Source: Armatimonadota bacterium (GTDB lineage Bacteria > Armatimonadota > Fimbriimonadia > Fimbriimonadales > Fimbriimonadaceae). From it: 64,000 nt of DNA. The notes beneath the pieces were generated by a model. It was not told the origin of the DNA, ran no database searches, and was given only the letters and a program-made list of their open reading frames with translations. Positions 1 through 6,587 of this stretch are shown piece after piece; position 1 is the stretch's first letter; each line of letters opens with the position of its first letter. The stretch lies in the NCBI GenBank assembly GCA_020161505.1, contig JAIUNY010000002.1:186001-250000 (forward strand). The letters are read 5' to 3'. A program made the position numbers and the translations under genes.

Positions 1-279
1 AAGGGAAGCGTCCGCGCGCTCGATATCGTGTGCCGCAATGGCAGCACGGGATTCGGCGTGATTCTCCCTGTCACCGGGCTCAGCGTGAGCAAGCTCGCCG
101 AGCGCATTCAGGCCAAGTCCGATAAGTGGCTCATCACCCGAGCGAACGGAGCCGGAGCGCTCAAGATTCGTTACGGATACGGCACGGTGCCCGAAGATGC
201 CAAATCAGTGAGTGATCTCCTCAAGATCGCCTACACACGAGCCCAAGGCCACGGCGACCAATCGCAGAAGGCCGCATAA
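1..279 (+). CDS. C-terminal part of a degenerate GGDEF-domain protein (partial)
   Basis: The frame is open from base 1, so only the last 92 residues are visible and the start lies outside the window. The fragment has the layout of the second half of a diguanylate cyclase domain: a CRNGSTGFGVILP segment where active enzymes have R-GGDEF-x-vilp, then a helix, a beta strand ending in IRYGYGTVPEDAKSV (the usual IG-x-AxxP-D-G-x-S region), and a final helix. The GGDEF core reads GSTGF, so the metal- and GTP-binding residues are missing and cyclic di-GMP synthesis is unlikely. It may be a regulatory or GTP-sensing remnant. The missing N-terminus could carry a sensor domain. Family assignment rests on this short pattern only. 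Confidence 0.6.
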   Translation, partial: KGSVRALDIVCRNGSTGFGVILPVTGLSVSKLAERIQAKSDKWLITRANGAGALKIRYGYGTVPEDAKSVSDLLKIAYTRAQGHGDQSQKAA

Positions 280-310
280 ATCCAACTTCTCCGACCGAAA
301 AGCTCACACG

Positions 311-341
311 GGGTCCCTTTCTCCAGGGGGCCCTCTTTTTG
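311..341 (+). terminator. Rho-independent terminator after the GGDEF gene
   Basis: A 7-bp stem (GGGTCCC at 311-317 pairing with GGGGCCC at 327-333, one G-T pair) is followed by TCTTTTTG. It lies about 30 bases past the stop of the upstream gene and before the start of the DsbA-like gene. Confidence 0.8.
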
Positions 342-351
342 TTCAGTGAGT

Positions 352-357
352 TAGAAT
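352..357 (+). promoter_or_regulatory. -10-like box just upstream of the DsbA-like gene
   Basis: TAGAAT ends six bases before the ATG at 364, and there is no Shine-Dalgarno sequence between them. The spacing suggests a leaderless transcript. I see no convincing -35 box. Confidence 0.4.
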
Positions 358-363
358 ATCGCT

Positions 364-954
364 ATGACGATTGCCGTCGCTCACGACATCATCTGCCCTT
401 GGTGCTGGATTGGAATGCACCAGGCGCATCGCCTCCACCGAGAGTTCGGCGTGACGTTCGATTGGCAAGCGTATGAGCTGATGCCCGAGAATCTGCCCTA
501 CTCTCCCTCATCTCCTGACCCCGAGAAGCCGGCGGATCGTACCCCGACTCCCTCCCGTTTTCAACTCGCCTTGGCCGCCAGCTCCGTTCCCAAGCCGACC
601 GGCGTTCGACCAGACGAACCTCGGTCGCACAACGTCCTGGAATCGCTGGAGTTCGCCAAAGAGGTCGGCACCCACGACGCTTGGATGGCCCGCCTTTACA
701 CCGCCTACTGGATGGTCGGCGAAAACGTGAATGACCTTGGTGTCATGCGCAAGCTCGCCGAAGGGCAATTCAAAGAGGTTGATCGCATGATCCAAGCGGT
801 CGAGAACCGCGAGTTCGATGCCCGCATCATCAAGTTCGATGACGACGCCTATGCCGCTGGGATTTACAATGTCCCAACGTTCATCATCAATGGCGAGAAG
901 TTTGCCGAGCAACCCTACGTGGTGCTTGCCGACGCAGTTCGAGCCGCCCTGTGA
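364..954 (+). CDS. DsbA-family thiol oxidoreductase (FrnE-like)
   Basis: This 196-residue protein belongs to the DsbA/2-hydroxychromene-2-carboxylate isomerase thioredoxin-fold family. Residues 6-18 hold the beta strand and active site HDIICPWCWIG, with a CPWC redox pair. The cis-proline region is YNVPTFIINGEKF near residues 165-180, which matches the FrnE pattern GVxGVPtFvi. The middle is helical, as expected for the family insertion. It has no signal peptide, so it acts in the cytoplasm, probably on disulfides or a glutathione-type substrate. The ATG is preceded by a -10-like box but no ribosome-binding site. Its stop overlaps the next start by four bases, so the two genes are cotranscribed. 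Confidence 0.85.
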   Translation: MTIAVAHDIICPWCWIGMHQAHRLHREFGVTFDWQAYELMPENLPYSPSSPDPEKPADRTPTPSRFQLALAASSVPKPTGVRPDEPRSHNVLESLEFAKEVGTHDAWMARLYTAYWMVGENVNDLGVMRKLAEGQFKEVDRMIQAVENREFDARIIKFDDDAYAAGIYNVPTFIINGEKFAEQPYVVLADAVRAAL

Positions 955-1625
955 CCAGCGTCTATCCCGATCTGACTTTTCCTCCCGCACCGGAGGATCG
1001 GCCGACCGTGTTCATGAACATGGTTGCAACCATCGACGGCAAAATTCTTTCCGGCGAGCGGGACGAGACCGTCTATGATCTCGGCTCCGATCTTGACCAT
1101 GCGACGATGAAGCAAATCCAGGCAGAAGCGGATGCGGTTCTGATTGGAATGGGGTCGCTTCTCGCCACCCCGGGGCTGACCTACAATGCTCGACTGTGGC
1201 GATTCGTGGCCACTCGCACGGGTCGGGTGAACGCAACCGATCGATTCTGGAACGAACCAGATCCTGACCGAGCCTTTGCCATCACGCCGATTGAAACAGC
1301 GGCGGTCCTCCCTGAAGGGATTCAGTCGATTTCGATGGGGGAGGGGGACGTGGACTGGGCGATGGTCTTCCGCTCTTTTCGCGAGGATATGGGTATCGAA
1401 AGGCTGCTGGTTGAGGGAGGTTCTGATCTCAACGCGGCCTTGCTAAAGCTTGATCTTGTGGACGAGCTTTTCCTGACCCTGGCGCCCAAGATCAAGCTCG
1501 GACGCGACGTGCCCACCTACGCCGATGGTGAGCCTCTTGACCGGGCCGCCATCCAGAATTACGATCTTGTCACTTGTCTTCCCGTAGAAGGAGAAGTCTT
1601 CTTGCGCTACCGACGTCGCCGATGA
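951..1625 (+). CDS. RibD C-terminal domain reductase (dihydrofolate-reductase-like fold)
   Basis: This 224-residue protein is the reductase half of RibD as a single domain: an N-terminal strand FMNMVATIDGKI, the NADPH-binding region ADAVLIGMGSLLATPG, and the conserved LLVEGGSDLNAALLKLDLVDEL segment near residue 150. It has no deaminase domain. It could supply the 5-amino-6-ribosylamino-uracil phosphate reductase of riboflavin synthesis, or be one of the many RibD-like reductases of unknown substrate. A riboflavin synthase lies far away at 41205. The GTG start overlaps the DsbA-like stop (GTGA), so translation is coupled. Confidence 0.85.
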   Translation: MTSVYPDLTFPPAPEDRPTVFMNMVATIDGKILSGERDETVYDLGSDLDHATMKQIQAEADAVLIGMGSLLATPGLTYNARLWRFVATRTGRVNATDRFWNEPDPDRAFAITPIETAAVLPEGIQSISMGEGDVDWAMVFRSFREDMGIERLLVEGGSDLNAALLKLDLVDELFLTLAPKIKLGRDVPTYADGEPLDRAAIQNYDLVTCLPVEGEVFLRYRRRR

Positions 1626-1662
1626 AAATCGGTTTCGTGCAGGGCGATTTCTGAGCACATCC

Positions 1663-2823
1663 ATGCCATCTCGACGCCGCACCCGCGATCCCCTGCGCCC
1701 GCTCGTCTATCTCTTGAGAAACCTCGGGAAAACCGGGCCGCTCATGGGCGTCATTGTTCTCGCGGTGATGCTGATCTCTGGCATCGTCAGCCTCATCAAC
1801 TCCATTCCGCTCAGCATCAAGACGATCTACAGCTACAGCCGCAATTACTTGGGCGTGACGCCTCGCGGCAATGCCGAGCAGACGCCGGTACTCAAGCAGG
1901 TCTTGGAATCAGAGGCACCCGTGCCCCTGGAGCGCGTGATGCTGGTGCGCGGCAGCGACATCGAAGTCAAAAGCATTGTTGGTAACTGGCCGTTTGTCGT
2001 GCTCGGACTCAAGCAGGATGACTTGGCTTACTACATGAAGCGCATGGGCGGAGGTCGTCTGGAGGGGCGGATTCCGAAGCCGGGGGAACCTGAAGTGCTG
2101 GTGAGCGAGCCTCTGGCTCGGAACCTCGGCCTCAAAATGGGCGATGCCTTGATGAAGCCGGAAGAGACCACCGCCTACTCACCGTTTGAAGTGAAAATAG
2201 TCGGCATCGTTCAGACCGACGAGTGGTACGCCGTCTCCTCGATTGAATACTACCGGGCCAACCATTTTCCGCCGACAGACGCCATCCTCGCCTTCGCCCC
2301 TGACCTTAAGCAGCAAGCCCAACTCGATTCTTGGGCCACCGACCGCTTTGAAGGCGAGCAGGCGAGACTCTTCACTTATCAGGAATTGGAAGAGCAGGCC
2401 GACACGATGTTTTCCATCCTGTATCAGATCCTGAATGTTGTCATTGGCACCCTCGTCGTGGTGATTACCCTGATGATGGGGATGCTGATGAACATCTACC
2501 TGAGCCAGCGTGTTCAGGAATTTGGCCTCCTGCAGGCGCTCGGATACACCAAGAGATCCATCCTCAGCCGGGTGCTGGCAGAGACAACGCTCGTCGTGAT
2601 CGGAGGCTGGGTGCTCGGGATGTTGGTTGCGTATTCCCTGCTGAACTTGGTGAAATCCCGGCTCATGGATCCCCAGGCGTTTGCCCTCAACACCCTCGAT
2701 CAGGCGGCTTACCTCTACACCATCCCGATTCCCGTAGCCATCTGCTTGGTGGCGGTGTTCACCGTGGTGGGGCGATTCCACAGCTTCGACCCCGTGGGAG
2801 TGGTCGAACGGAGGCTCGTATGA
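1663..2823 (+). CDS. ABC transporter permease, FtsX/MacB type
   Basis: This 386-residue membrane protein has the FtsX/MacB topology. One transmembrane segment lies near residues 25-48, followed by a large extracytoplasmic domain to about residue 250. Three membrane helices then form the FtsX core (around 255-278, 300-328 and 348-370), including the typical QRVQEFGLLQALGYTKRSIL coupling-helix segment. Such permeases export lipoproteins, peptides or drugs, or transmit signals, and work with a LolD/MacB-like ATPase. That ATPase is the next gene, which starts four bases before this stop. The substrate cannot be told from sequence. Confidence 0.9.
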   Translation: MPSRRRTRDPLRPLVYLLRNLGKTGPLMGVIVLAVMLISGIVSLINSIPLSIKTIYSYSRNYLGVTPRGNAEQTPVLKQVLESEAPVPLERVMLVRGSDIEVKSIVGNWPFVVLGLKQDDLAYYMKRMGGGRLEGRIPKPGEPEVLVSEPLARNLGLKMGDALMKPEETTAYSPFEVKIVGIVQTDEWYAVSSIEYYRANHFPPTDAILAFAPDLKQQAQLDSWATDRFEGEQARLFTYQELEEQADTMFSILYQILNVVIGTLVVVITLMMGMLMNIYLSQRVQEFGLLQALGYTKRSILSRVLAETTLVVIGGWVLGMLVAYSLLNLVKSRLMDPQAFALNTLDQAAYLYTIPIPVAICLVAVFTVVGRFHSFDPVGVVERRLV

Positions 2824-3467
2824 TCGAACTCGCCCAAGCCTCGCTGGTGTATCAAGACCACGGGCGCGACGTTTTTGCCTGCCGGGAGATTGATCTGACG
2901 CTTGGGGATGGCGAGTTTCTGGGGATTCTCGGCCCGAGCGGATCGGGAAAGAGTTCTTTGCTCTATCTCATGAGTGGGCTCAAAATACCGTCGCTCGGCG
3001 AGGTGAAGTACCAAGGAAAGGGGCTGAACTCGCAATCGGACCATGCCCGCGCCCAGATCCGGCTGCGTGACTACGGCTTTGTCTTTCAGCATCCGTTTTT
3101 GGTTGGCTACCTCTCGGCACTGGAGAATGTGTTGATCGCCTTTCCGCATGAGGATCGGGAAGAAGAGGCCGTGGCGTTGCTCGGTGAGCTCGGCTTGAGC
3201 GAGCATCTTGACCGCTTGCCCCACCAGATGAGCGGAGGCCAGCGGCAGCGAGTCTGTGTCGCCCGGGCATTGCTCGGTTCGCCCCGTGTAATCTTCGCCG
3301 ACGAGCCCACCGCGGCTCTCGACCACACCAACGGTCTCGCCGTGATGGAACGGCTAAATCAGCACCGCGGCGCAGGGGCTCTCGTCGTCGTCACCCACGA
3401 CCCGTCGATGCTCGATCAAGCCGACCGAATCATCCGCATCGAGGACGGCCGGATCGTCGAGGGCTAG
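2820..3467 (+). CDS. ABC transporter ATP-binding protein (LolD/MacB type)
   Basis: This 215-residue ATPase has all ABC motifs: Walker A GPSGSGKSS near residue 39, Q-loop VFQHPFLVG near 88, signature MSGGQRQR near 138, Walker B VIFADEPTAAL near 158, and the H-loop VVVTHDPSM near 190. It energises the permease encoded just upstream, with a four-base ATGA overlap. The family usually exports lipoproteins or macrolides. No periplasmic adaptor gene sits beside it. Its TAG stop lies in a CTAG shared with the stop of the HNH gene on the other strand. Confidence 0.93.
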   Translation: MIELAQASLVYQDHGRDVFACREIDLTLGDGEFLGILGPSGSGKSSLLYLMSGLKIPSLGEVKYQGKGLNSQSDHARAQIRLRDYGFVFQHPFLVGYLSALENVLIAFPHEDREEEAVALLGELGLSEHLDRLPHQMSGGQRQRVCVARALLGSPRVIFADEPTAALDHTNGLAVMERLNQHRGAGALVVVTHDPSMLDQADRIIRIEDGRIVEG

Positions 3468-4005
3468 TTATTACACCGCCGGAGACACGCGGCCAATTCG
3501 TCGGCTCGCCCCATGAGGTCTAAGATCTTCGCTCGGATGTCAAGGTACTCGGAGTACGCAGCCGGATTTCTGGCCCGAATTTCCTCCGTCCTTTCCATGC
3601 GTGCCTCCACTAGTTGCGCAATCGGGAAGAGTCTTCCGAGAATGGCCTCGGGATCAGTACAGTTCTTCTCGACGAAAGAGCGCCAGTGCTTTCCGCCCTT
3701 CGCCGAATTGCATGCGGAGCAGGATGGAACAAGATTCGCCACCGTGTGACCGTATCCGGAGTATTCGCCTGCACGAACCGTCGGAAAAAGATGATCCCAC
3801 GTGGTTGCCTCCGACCACAATAGACGCAGCAAGGTTCGTCGGGGATCTGACCAAGGCTCAACAGCTGGTCGTGAACGGCTTTGGCTGAAAACGCCTCTAC
3901 CCCGGCCCGGGCAGCGGCAAACATGTGACTGACCGTCGTCTTCCGCTTCCGAATGATTGAGTACGGCTGGAGGTGTGACTTTGCGCCTGCAATCAGACTC
4001 TTCAT
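3464..4005 (-). pseudogene. HNH endonuclease gene broken by a frameshift
   Basis: Two overlapping minus-strand frames together make one HNH protein of about 180 residues. The upstream frame runs from the ATG at 4003-4005 to CCVYCGR. The downstream frame resumes near 3811 with EATTWDHLFP and continues through LVPSCSACNSAKGGK to the stop at 3464. Joined, they give a CxxC...WDH...N...CxxCNxxKG zinc-HNH fold. One extra base near 3811-3813 would join them, so this is a one-base deletion, a sequencing error or, less likely, programmed frameshifting. If functional, it would be a small DNA nuclease of the restriction-associated type. No methylase or restriction partner is nearby. A strong palindrome lies just upstream at 4022-4050. 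Confidence 0.75.
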
Positions 4006-4021
4006 GCTGCGAGCGTAGCCC

Positions 4022-4066
4022 CTAATCTCCGCAACTTTTGCGGAGATTAGCCCGGTTAATCTCCGC
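4022..4066. repeat. 13-bp palindrome plus third half-site upstream of the HNH gene
   Basis: CTAATCTCCGCAA at 4022-4034 and its exact reverse complement at 4038-4050 are separated by three bases. A further TTAATCTCCGC copy follows at 4056-4066. The palindrome is 17 bases from the HNH start codon, where a repressor operator would be expected. Confidence 0.75.
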
Positions 4067-4151
4067 ATCCCGATCCACGCCCAGGAAAATCGGCCCAATC
4101 CTGGCACCCAGGCACAAGACTTGCCGTCGTATTTGGAGCAACCAAAAACAT

Positions 4152-4194
4152 CGGGACCTGAGATGTGGAAAATTGCACAAATTTTCTGGTCCCG
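4152..4194 (+). ncRNA. Nested stem in the speD leader (candidate regulatory RNA element)
   Basis: CGGGACC (4152-4158) pairs perfectly with GGTCCCG (4188-4194). Inside it GAAAATT (4168-4174) pairs perfectly with AATTTTC (4180-4186) around a GCACA loop. This leaves a nine-base internal bulge, TGAGATGTG, on the 5' side and a single T on the 3' side. A stem-bulge-stem of this kind is typical of structured RNA. It matches no riboswitch consensus I can recall. Strand and function are inferred from the downstream speD gene. Confidence 0.4.
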
Positions 4195-4450
4195 GTATCA
4201 TGGTTGGAGCGTCGGCAAACGGGCAGCCGGGAGCAGGCGCCAAAGGATGAGGACCTTCCCCCTTTAATCGAAGGAGGAACAGGTCACGGCACTGGTGCGT
4301 TTACGTACGGCGGTGTCTGGATCTGTCGGGTTTCACGAACGGTCTGCGGGGCCTCATCTTAGTCCGTTCGGTCGGGTTTCTCCCAGGGCCGGCATCTGCA
4401 ACGGAGCAGTCGCTGGTACAGGAACCGGGAACCTTTTGAGGGAAACACGA

Positions 4451-5062
4451 TTGGCTACCTTGAATATGCTCATCCTCGCCGCGCTGGGCGCGGTTGCCGT
4501 TCCTCTGTCTTCGCGACAGAGCATGACCAAGAAAATCTGGACCGCGATCAAGAATCTCGTTGCAAAGCCGAAGGCCGCTGTGGCCCCGCCGCTCATCGAC
4601 AACGACAAAGGCTGGCAGCTCATCCACAGCGATGACGCCAACAAATTTGAGCGCTGGATCAGCGAAGACCCCGAGGGTCTGCCGTATCTGAAAGGCGAAG
4701 AGCACTCGCTCGGCTCCCACATCCTCATCGAACTCTTTGGTTGCGACCAAAAGAGTCTCGAAAACGAGGCCAGTGTCGGAACCGCCATGCGCGATGCCGC
4801 CATCGCCAGCGAAGCCACGGTCGTCACCGATTCCTTCCACGAGTTCAAGCCCTACGGCGTCTCGGGAGCGGTGATCATCCAGGAATCGCACTACACCATC
4901 CACACCTGGCCGGAGCATGGCTACGCAGCGGTTGACCTGTTCTACTGCGGCGGCACCATCTACGTCGACCAAGCCATCGAGGTTCTGCGCGAGCAATTCA
5001 AGCCAACCAAGATGAAGTTCCTCGTCGTCCGACGCGGACTGCAAAGCGAAGTCGAAGGCTAA
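4451..5062 (+). CDS. speD: S-adenosylmethionine decarboxylase proenzyme, prokaryotic type
   Basis: SpeD makes decarboxylated S-adenosylmethionine, the aminopropyl donor for spermidine. The protein cuts itself before a serine that becomes the pyruvoyl cofactor. Here that site is the Glu-Ser bond in IQESHYTIHTWPEHGYAAVD, and the catalytic His and Cys follow in HTWPEHG and LFYCGG. The core begins at SLGSHILIELFGC. About 75 residues precede it, longer than the usual short N-terminus. I chose TTG at 4451 because GAGGG lies eight bases upstream; ATG at 4466 or 4523 is also possible. With the TTG start the N-terminus has a hydrophobic stretch, MLILAALGAVAVPL. speE follows after a terminator. Confidence 0.9.
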   Translation: MATLNMLILAALGAVAVPLSSRQSMTKKIWTAIKNLVAKPKAAVAPPLIDNDKGWQLIHSDDANKFERWISEDPEGLPYLKGEEHSLGSHILIELFGCDQKSLENEASVGTAMRDAAIASEATVVTDSFHEFKPYGVSGAVIIQESHYTIHTWPEHGYAAVDLFYCGGTIYVDQAIEVLREQFKPTKMKFLVVRRGLQSEVEG

Positions 5063-5084
5063 GCTGGCCCCGCAAGGTTGGATC

Positions 5085-5124
5085 GATCCCCTGTGCACTA
5101 AGTGCGCAGGGGATCTTGCTTTTT
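5085..5124 (+). terminator. Terminator between speD and speE
   Basis: A 14-bp stem, 5085-5098 with 5102-5115 (one G-T pair), closes a three-base loop and is followed by TTGCTTTTT. It lies 22 bases after the speD stop, so speE probably needs readthrough or its own promoter. Confidence 0.85.
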
Positions 5125-5172
5125 CAGCCCCCCGGACCCCCGACCACCGCTTGGTATCCTGCGACCGTTGCC

Positions 5173-6114
5173 ATGGCCGACCGACTGTTCTCCCAAAGCA
5201 CAGGCATGTTCATTGCCGAAACCCATACCGATGCCGTGACCTGGTTCTTCTCGGTCGATAAATTCCTCGTCGAAGGAAAAACCCAGTACCAGCAGTACCA
5301 AATCGTGGATATGCCGACGTTCGGCAAAACGCTGTTCCTCGACTACAAAATCCAGTCGAGCCTCCTTGACGAATACGTCTACCACGAGAGCATGGTGCAA
5401 CCTGCGATGACCCTCCACCCCAATCCAGAAAAGGTTCTGGTCTGCGGAGGCGGCGAAGGCAGCACCCTCTGGAACGCCCTGCAGCACAACACCGTCAAGT
5501 CCGCCACCATGGTCGACCTCGATGAAGAACTCATCGACATGGTGAAGGTTCACATGCCGGAATGGCACCGAGGCGCCTTCGAGGATCCCCGAACCACCCT
5601 TGTCCACCAAGATGCCCGCAAGTGGGTGGAAGACCACAAAGGCGAGAACTACGATGTCATCCTGAGCGACCTTCCTGGCCCGATCGAAGGCGGCCCCGCC
5701 CTCTATCTCTACACCAAGGAGTATTTCCAGCACGTCGCCGAAGCCCTCAGCGATGATGGGGTCTTTGTTCTTCAATCCGGTGCCTGCAACGAAACCTATC
5801 CCTATTGCTTCGCCTGCGTCCACCAAACCCTGGAAGCCCTCAAGGAAGTCTTCCCCGTGGTGCGCGGATACTACGGGCTGGTCACCACCTTCCAAATGCC
5901 GTGGGGATTCATCCTGGCCAGCAAGAGCCACGATCCGCTTGACCTCACGCCCGAGGAAATTGCCAAGCGATTCGAAGCCCGAGGCGTGACGAGCAATCGC
6001 TACTACACCCCGCGATTCCACCACGCCATGTTCACCCTGCCGGACTATATGTACCGCGAGATTGCAAAGGGCCGAGTCCTCACCGACGCGGAACCTTTTA
6101 TTTGGGATGCCTAG
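5173..6114 (+). CDS. speE: Spermidine synthase (polyamine aminopropyltransferase)
   Basis: This 313-residue enzyme transfers the aminopropyl group of decarboxylated S-adenosylmethionine to putrescine. It shows the family blocks: an N-terminal beta domain with QQYQIVDMPTFGKTLFLDYK, the YHESMVQPAM motif, the nucleotide-binding VLVCGGGEGSTLWNAL, the acidic VDLDEELI, and the catalytic loop DVILSDLPGPIEGGPA. The gatekeeper Asp of SDLPGP is present. ATG at 5173 is chosen because the alignment blocks start soon after it. Its supply gene speD lies just upstream. No putrescine-forming decarboxylase or agmatinase is in the window. Confidence 0.93.
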   Translation: MADRLFSQSTGMFIAETHTDAVTWFFSVDKFLVEGKTQYQQYQIVDMPTFGKTLFLDYKIQSSLLDEYVYHESMVQPAMTLHPNPEKVLVCGGGEGSTLWNALQHNTVKSATMVDLDEELIDMVKVHMPEWHRGAFEDPRTTLVHQDARKWVEDHKGENYDVILSDLPGPIEGGPALYLYTKEYFQHVAEALSDDGVFVLQSGACNETYPYCFACVHQTLEALKEVFPVVRGYYGLVTTFQMPWGFILASKSHDPLDLTPEEIAKRFEARGVTSNRYYTPRFHHAMFTLPDYMYREIAKGRVLTDAEPFIWDA

Positions 6115-6122
6115 TCACTCTA

Positions 6123-6178
6123 AGGAGAGCCGGAAGTTTCACCAATAGCATAAGCACTGGTACAATTCCGGTTCTCCT
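6123..6178. repeat. 13-bp inverted repeat enclosing a promoter
   Basis: AGGAGAGCCGGAA (6123-6135) and TTCCGGTTCTCCT (6166-6178) are complementary except for one G-T pair. The 30 bases between them hold the promoter at 6138-6166. The arms may be a repressor site or a leader hairpin. Confidence 0.65.
6138..6166 (+). promoter_or_regulatory. Sigma-70-like promoter of the small gene at 6192
   Basis: TTCACC (-35-like, 4 of 6 matches) and TACAAT (-10, 6161-6166) are 17 bases apart. AAGGATG follows as a ribosome-binding site before the ATG at 6192. Confidence 0.55.
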
Positions 6179-6191
6179 GAAGGATGAAACA

Positions 6192-6515
6192 ATGAAGTTT
6201 CGAAAGCTGTATTGGGTCACGGAGCAGGTCGGTCAAGACGGCTCCTCGGAAGTCGTCGCCGTTTTCACCTCCATCTTTGACTTGCGCAACAAAGGTCTGC
6301 GCTGGGATGCCGAGATTGACCGCAAAGCCGCTCTCCGAGTCACCCTCGTGAAGCTGGATTCCTCCCGCAAGCCATTTGGCACGTGGCAATCCCCGGATTT
6401 CACTGGGATGCGAGAAGCCCTCGATCCGTTCGTCGAATCCGGCGAATTCGACGGCCCGTCCTGCGACCAACTCGTCGAAGATCTCAAGAACTTCTGCGCC
6501 GCTCCGGCTGGGTAG
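6192..6515 (+). CDS. Small protein of unknown function (107 residues)
   Basis: I do not recognise this protein. It starts MKFRKLYWVTEQVGQDGSSE, is soluble, has no signal peptide or membrane segment, and looks like an alpha/beta fold. A central strand-rich part is followed by a helical C-terminus ending in LVEDLKNFCAAPAG. ATG at 6192 is chosen because AGGATG lies ten bases upstream and a good promoter precedes it. It stands alone between speE and rhuM, and the inverted repeat around its promoter suggests specific control. Its codon use and base composition look like those of its neighbours, so it is probably a real lineage-specific gene. Confidence 0.65.
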   Translation: MKFRKLYWVTEQVGQDGSSEVVAVFTSIFDLRNKGLRWDAEIDRKAALRVTLVKLDSSRKPFGTWQSPDFTGMREALDPFVESGEFDGPSCDQLVEDLKNFCAAPAG

Positions 6516-6547
6516 TCGCGGATACCGCCTCCTTCGCTTGAAGGACC

Positions 6548-6587
6548 AAAGCTAGGTAGACTCATGTATATGAGTGAGCCTAGCTTT
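6548..6587. promoter_or_regulatory. 40-bp double palindrome covering the rhuM start codon
   Basis: AAAGCTAGG (6548-6556) and CCTAGCTTT (6579-6587) are perfect inverted arms. ACTCAT (6560-6565) and ATGAGT (6570-6575) are inner arms around the same centre. Both possible rhuM start codons, 6564 and 6570, lie inside it. It could be an autorepression operator or an mRNA hairpin that hides the start. Confidence 0.7.

Larger units (their letters stand above)
4006..4450. other. 445-base intergenic region with structured repeats
   Basis: I find no convincing gene here. The region separates the divergent HNH and speD genes. It holds a perfect palindrome with a third half-site at 4022-4066 and a nested stem at 4152-4194. 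About 250 further bases contain no recognisable promoter or known riboswitch consensus. Its GC-rich stretches and AAAGG/CCTTT complementarities around 4245-4268 suggest a folded speD leader RNA. Confidence 0.5.

Noticed and set aside
3610-4107. A 165-codon minus-strand reading frame overlapping the HNH region
   Set aside because: Only its part up to the CxxC motif looks like protein; after that it leaves the HNH frame. It is the upstream half of the frameshifted gene, and its first 34 codons run through the palindrome.
4006-4450. A known riboswitch or a tRNA in the speD leader
   Set aside because: I checked against remembered consensus patterns for SAM, cyclic di-GMP, cyclic di-AMP and TPP riboswitches and for tRNA, and none fits. 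It remains only a structured candidate.
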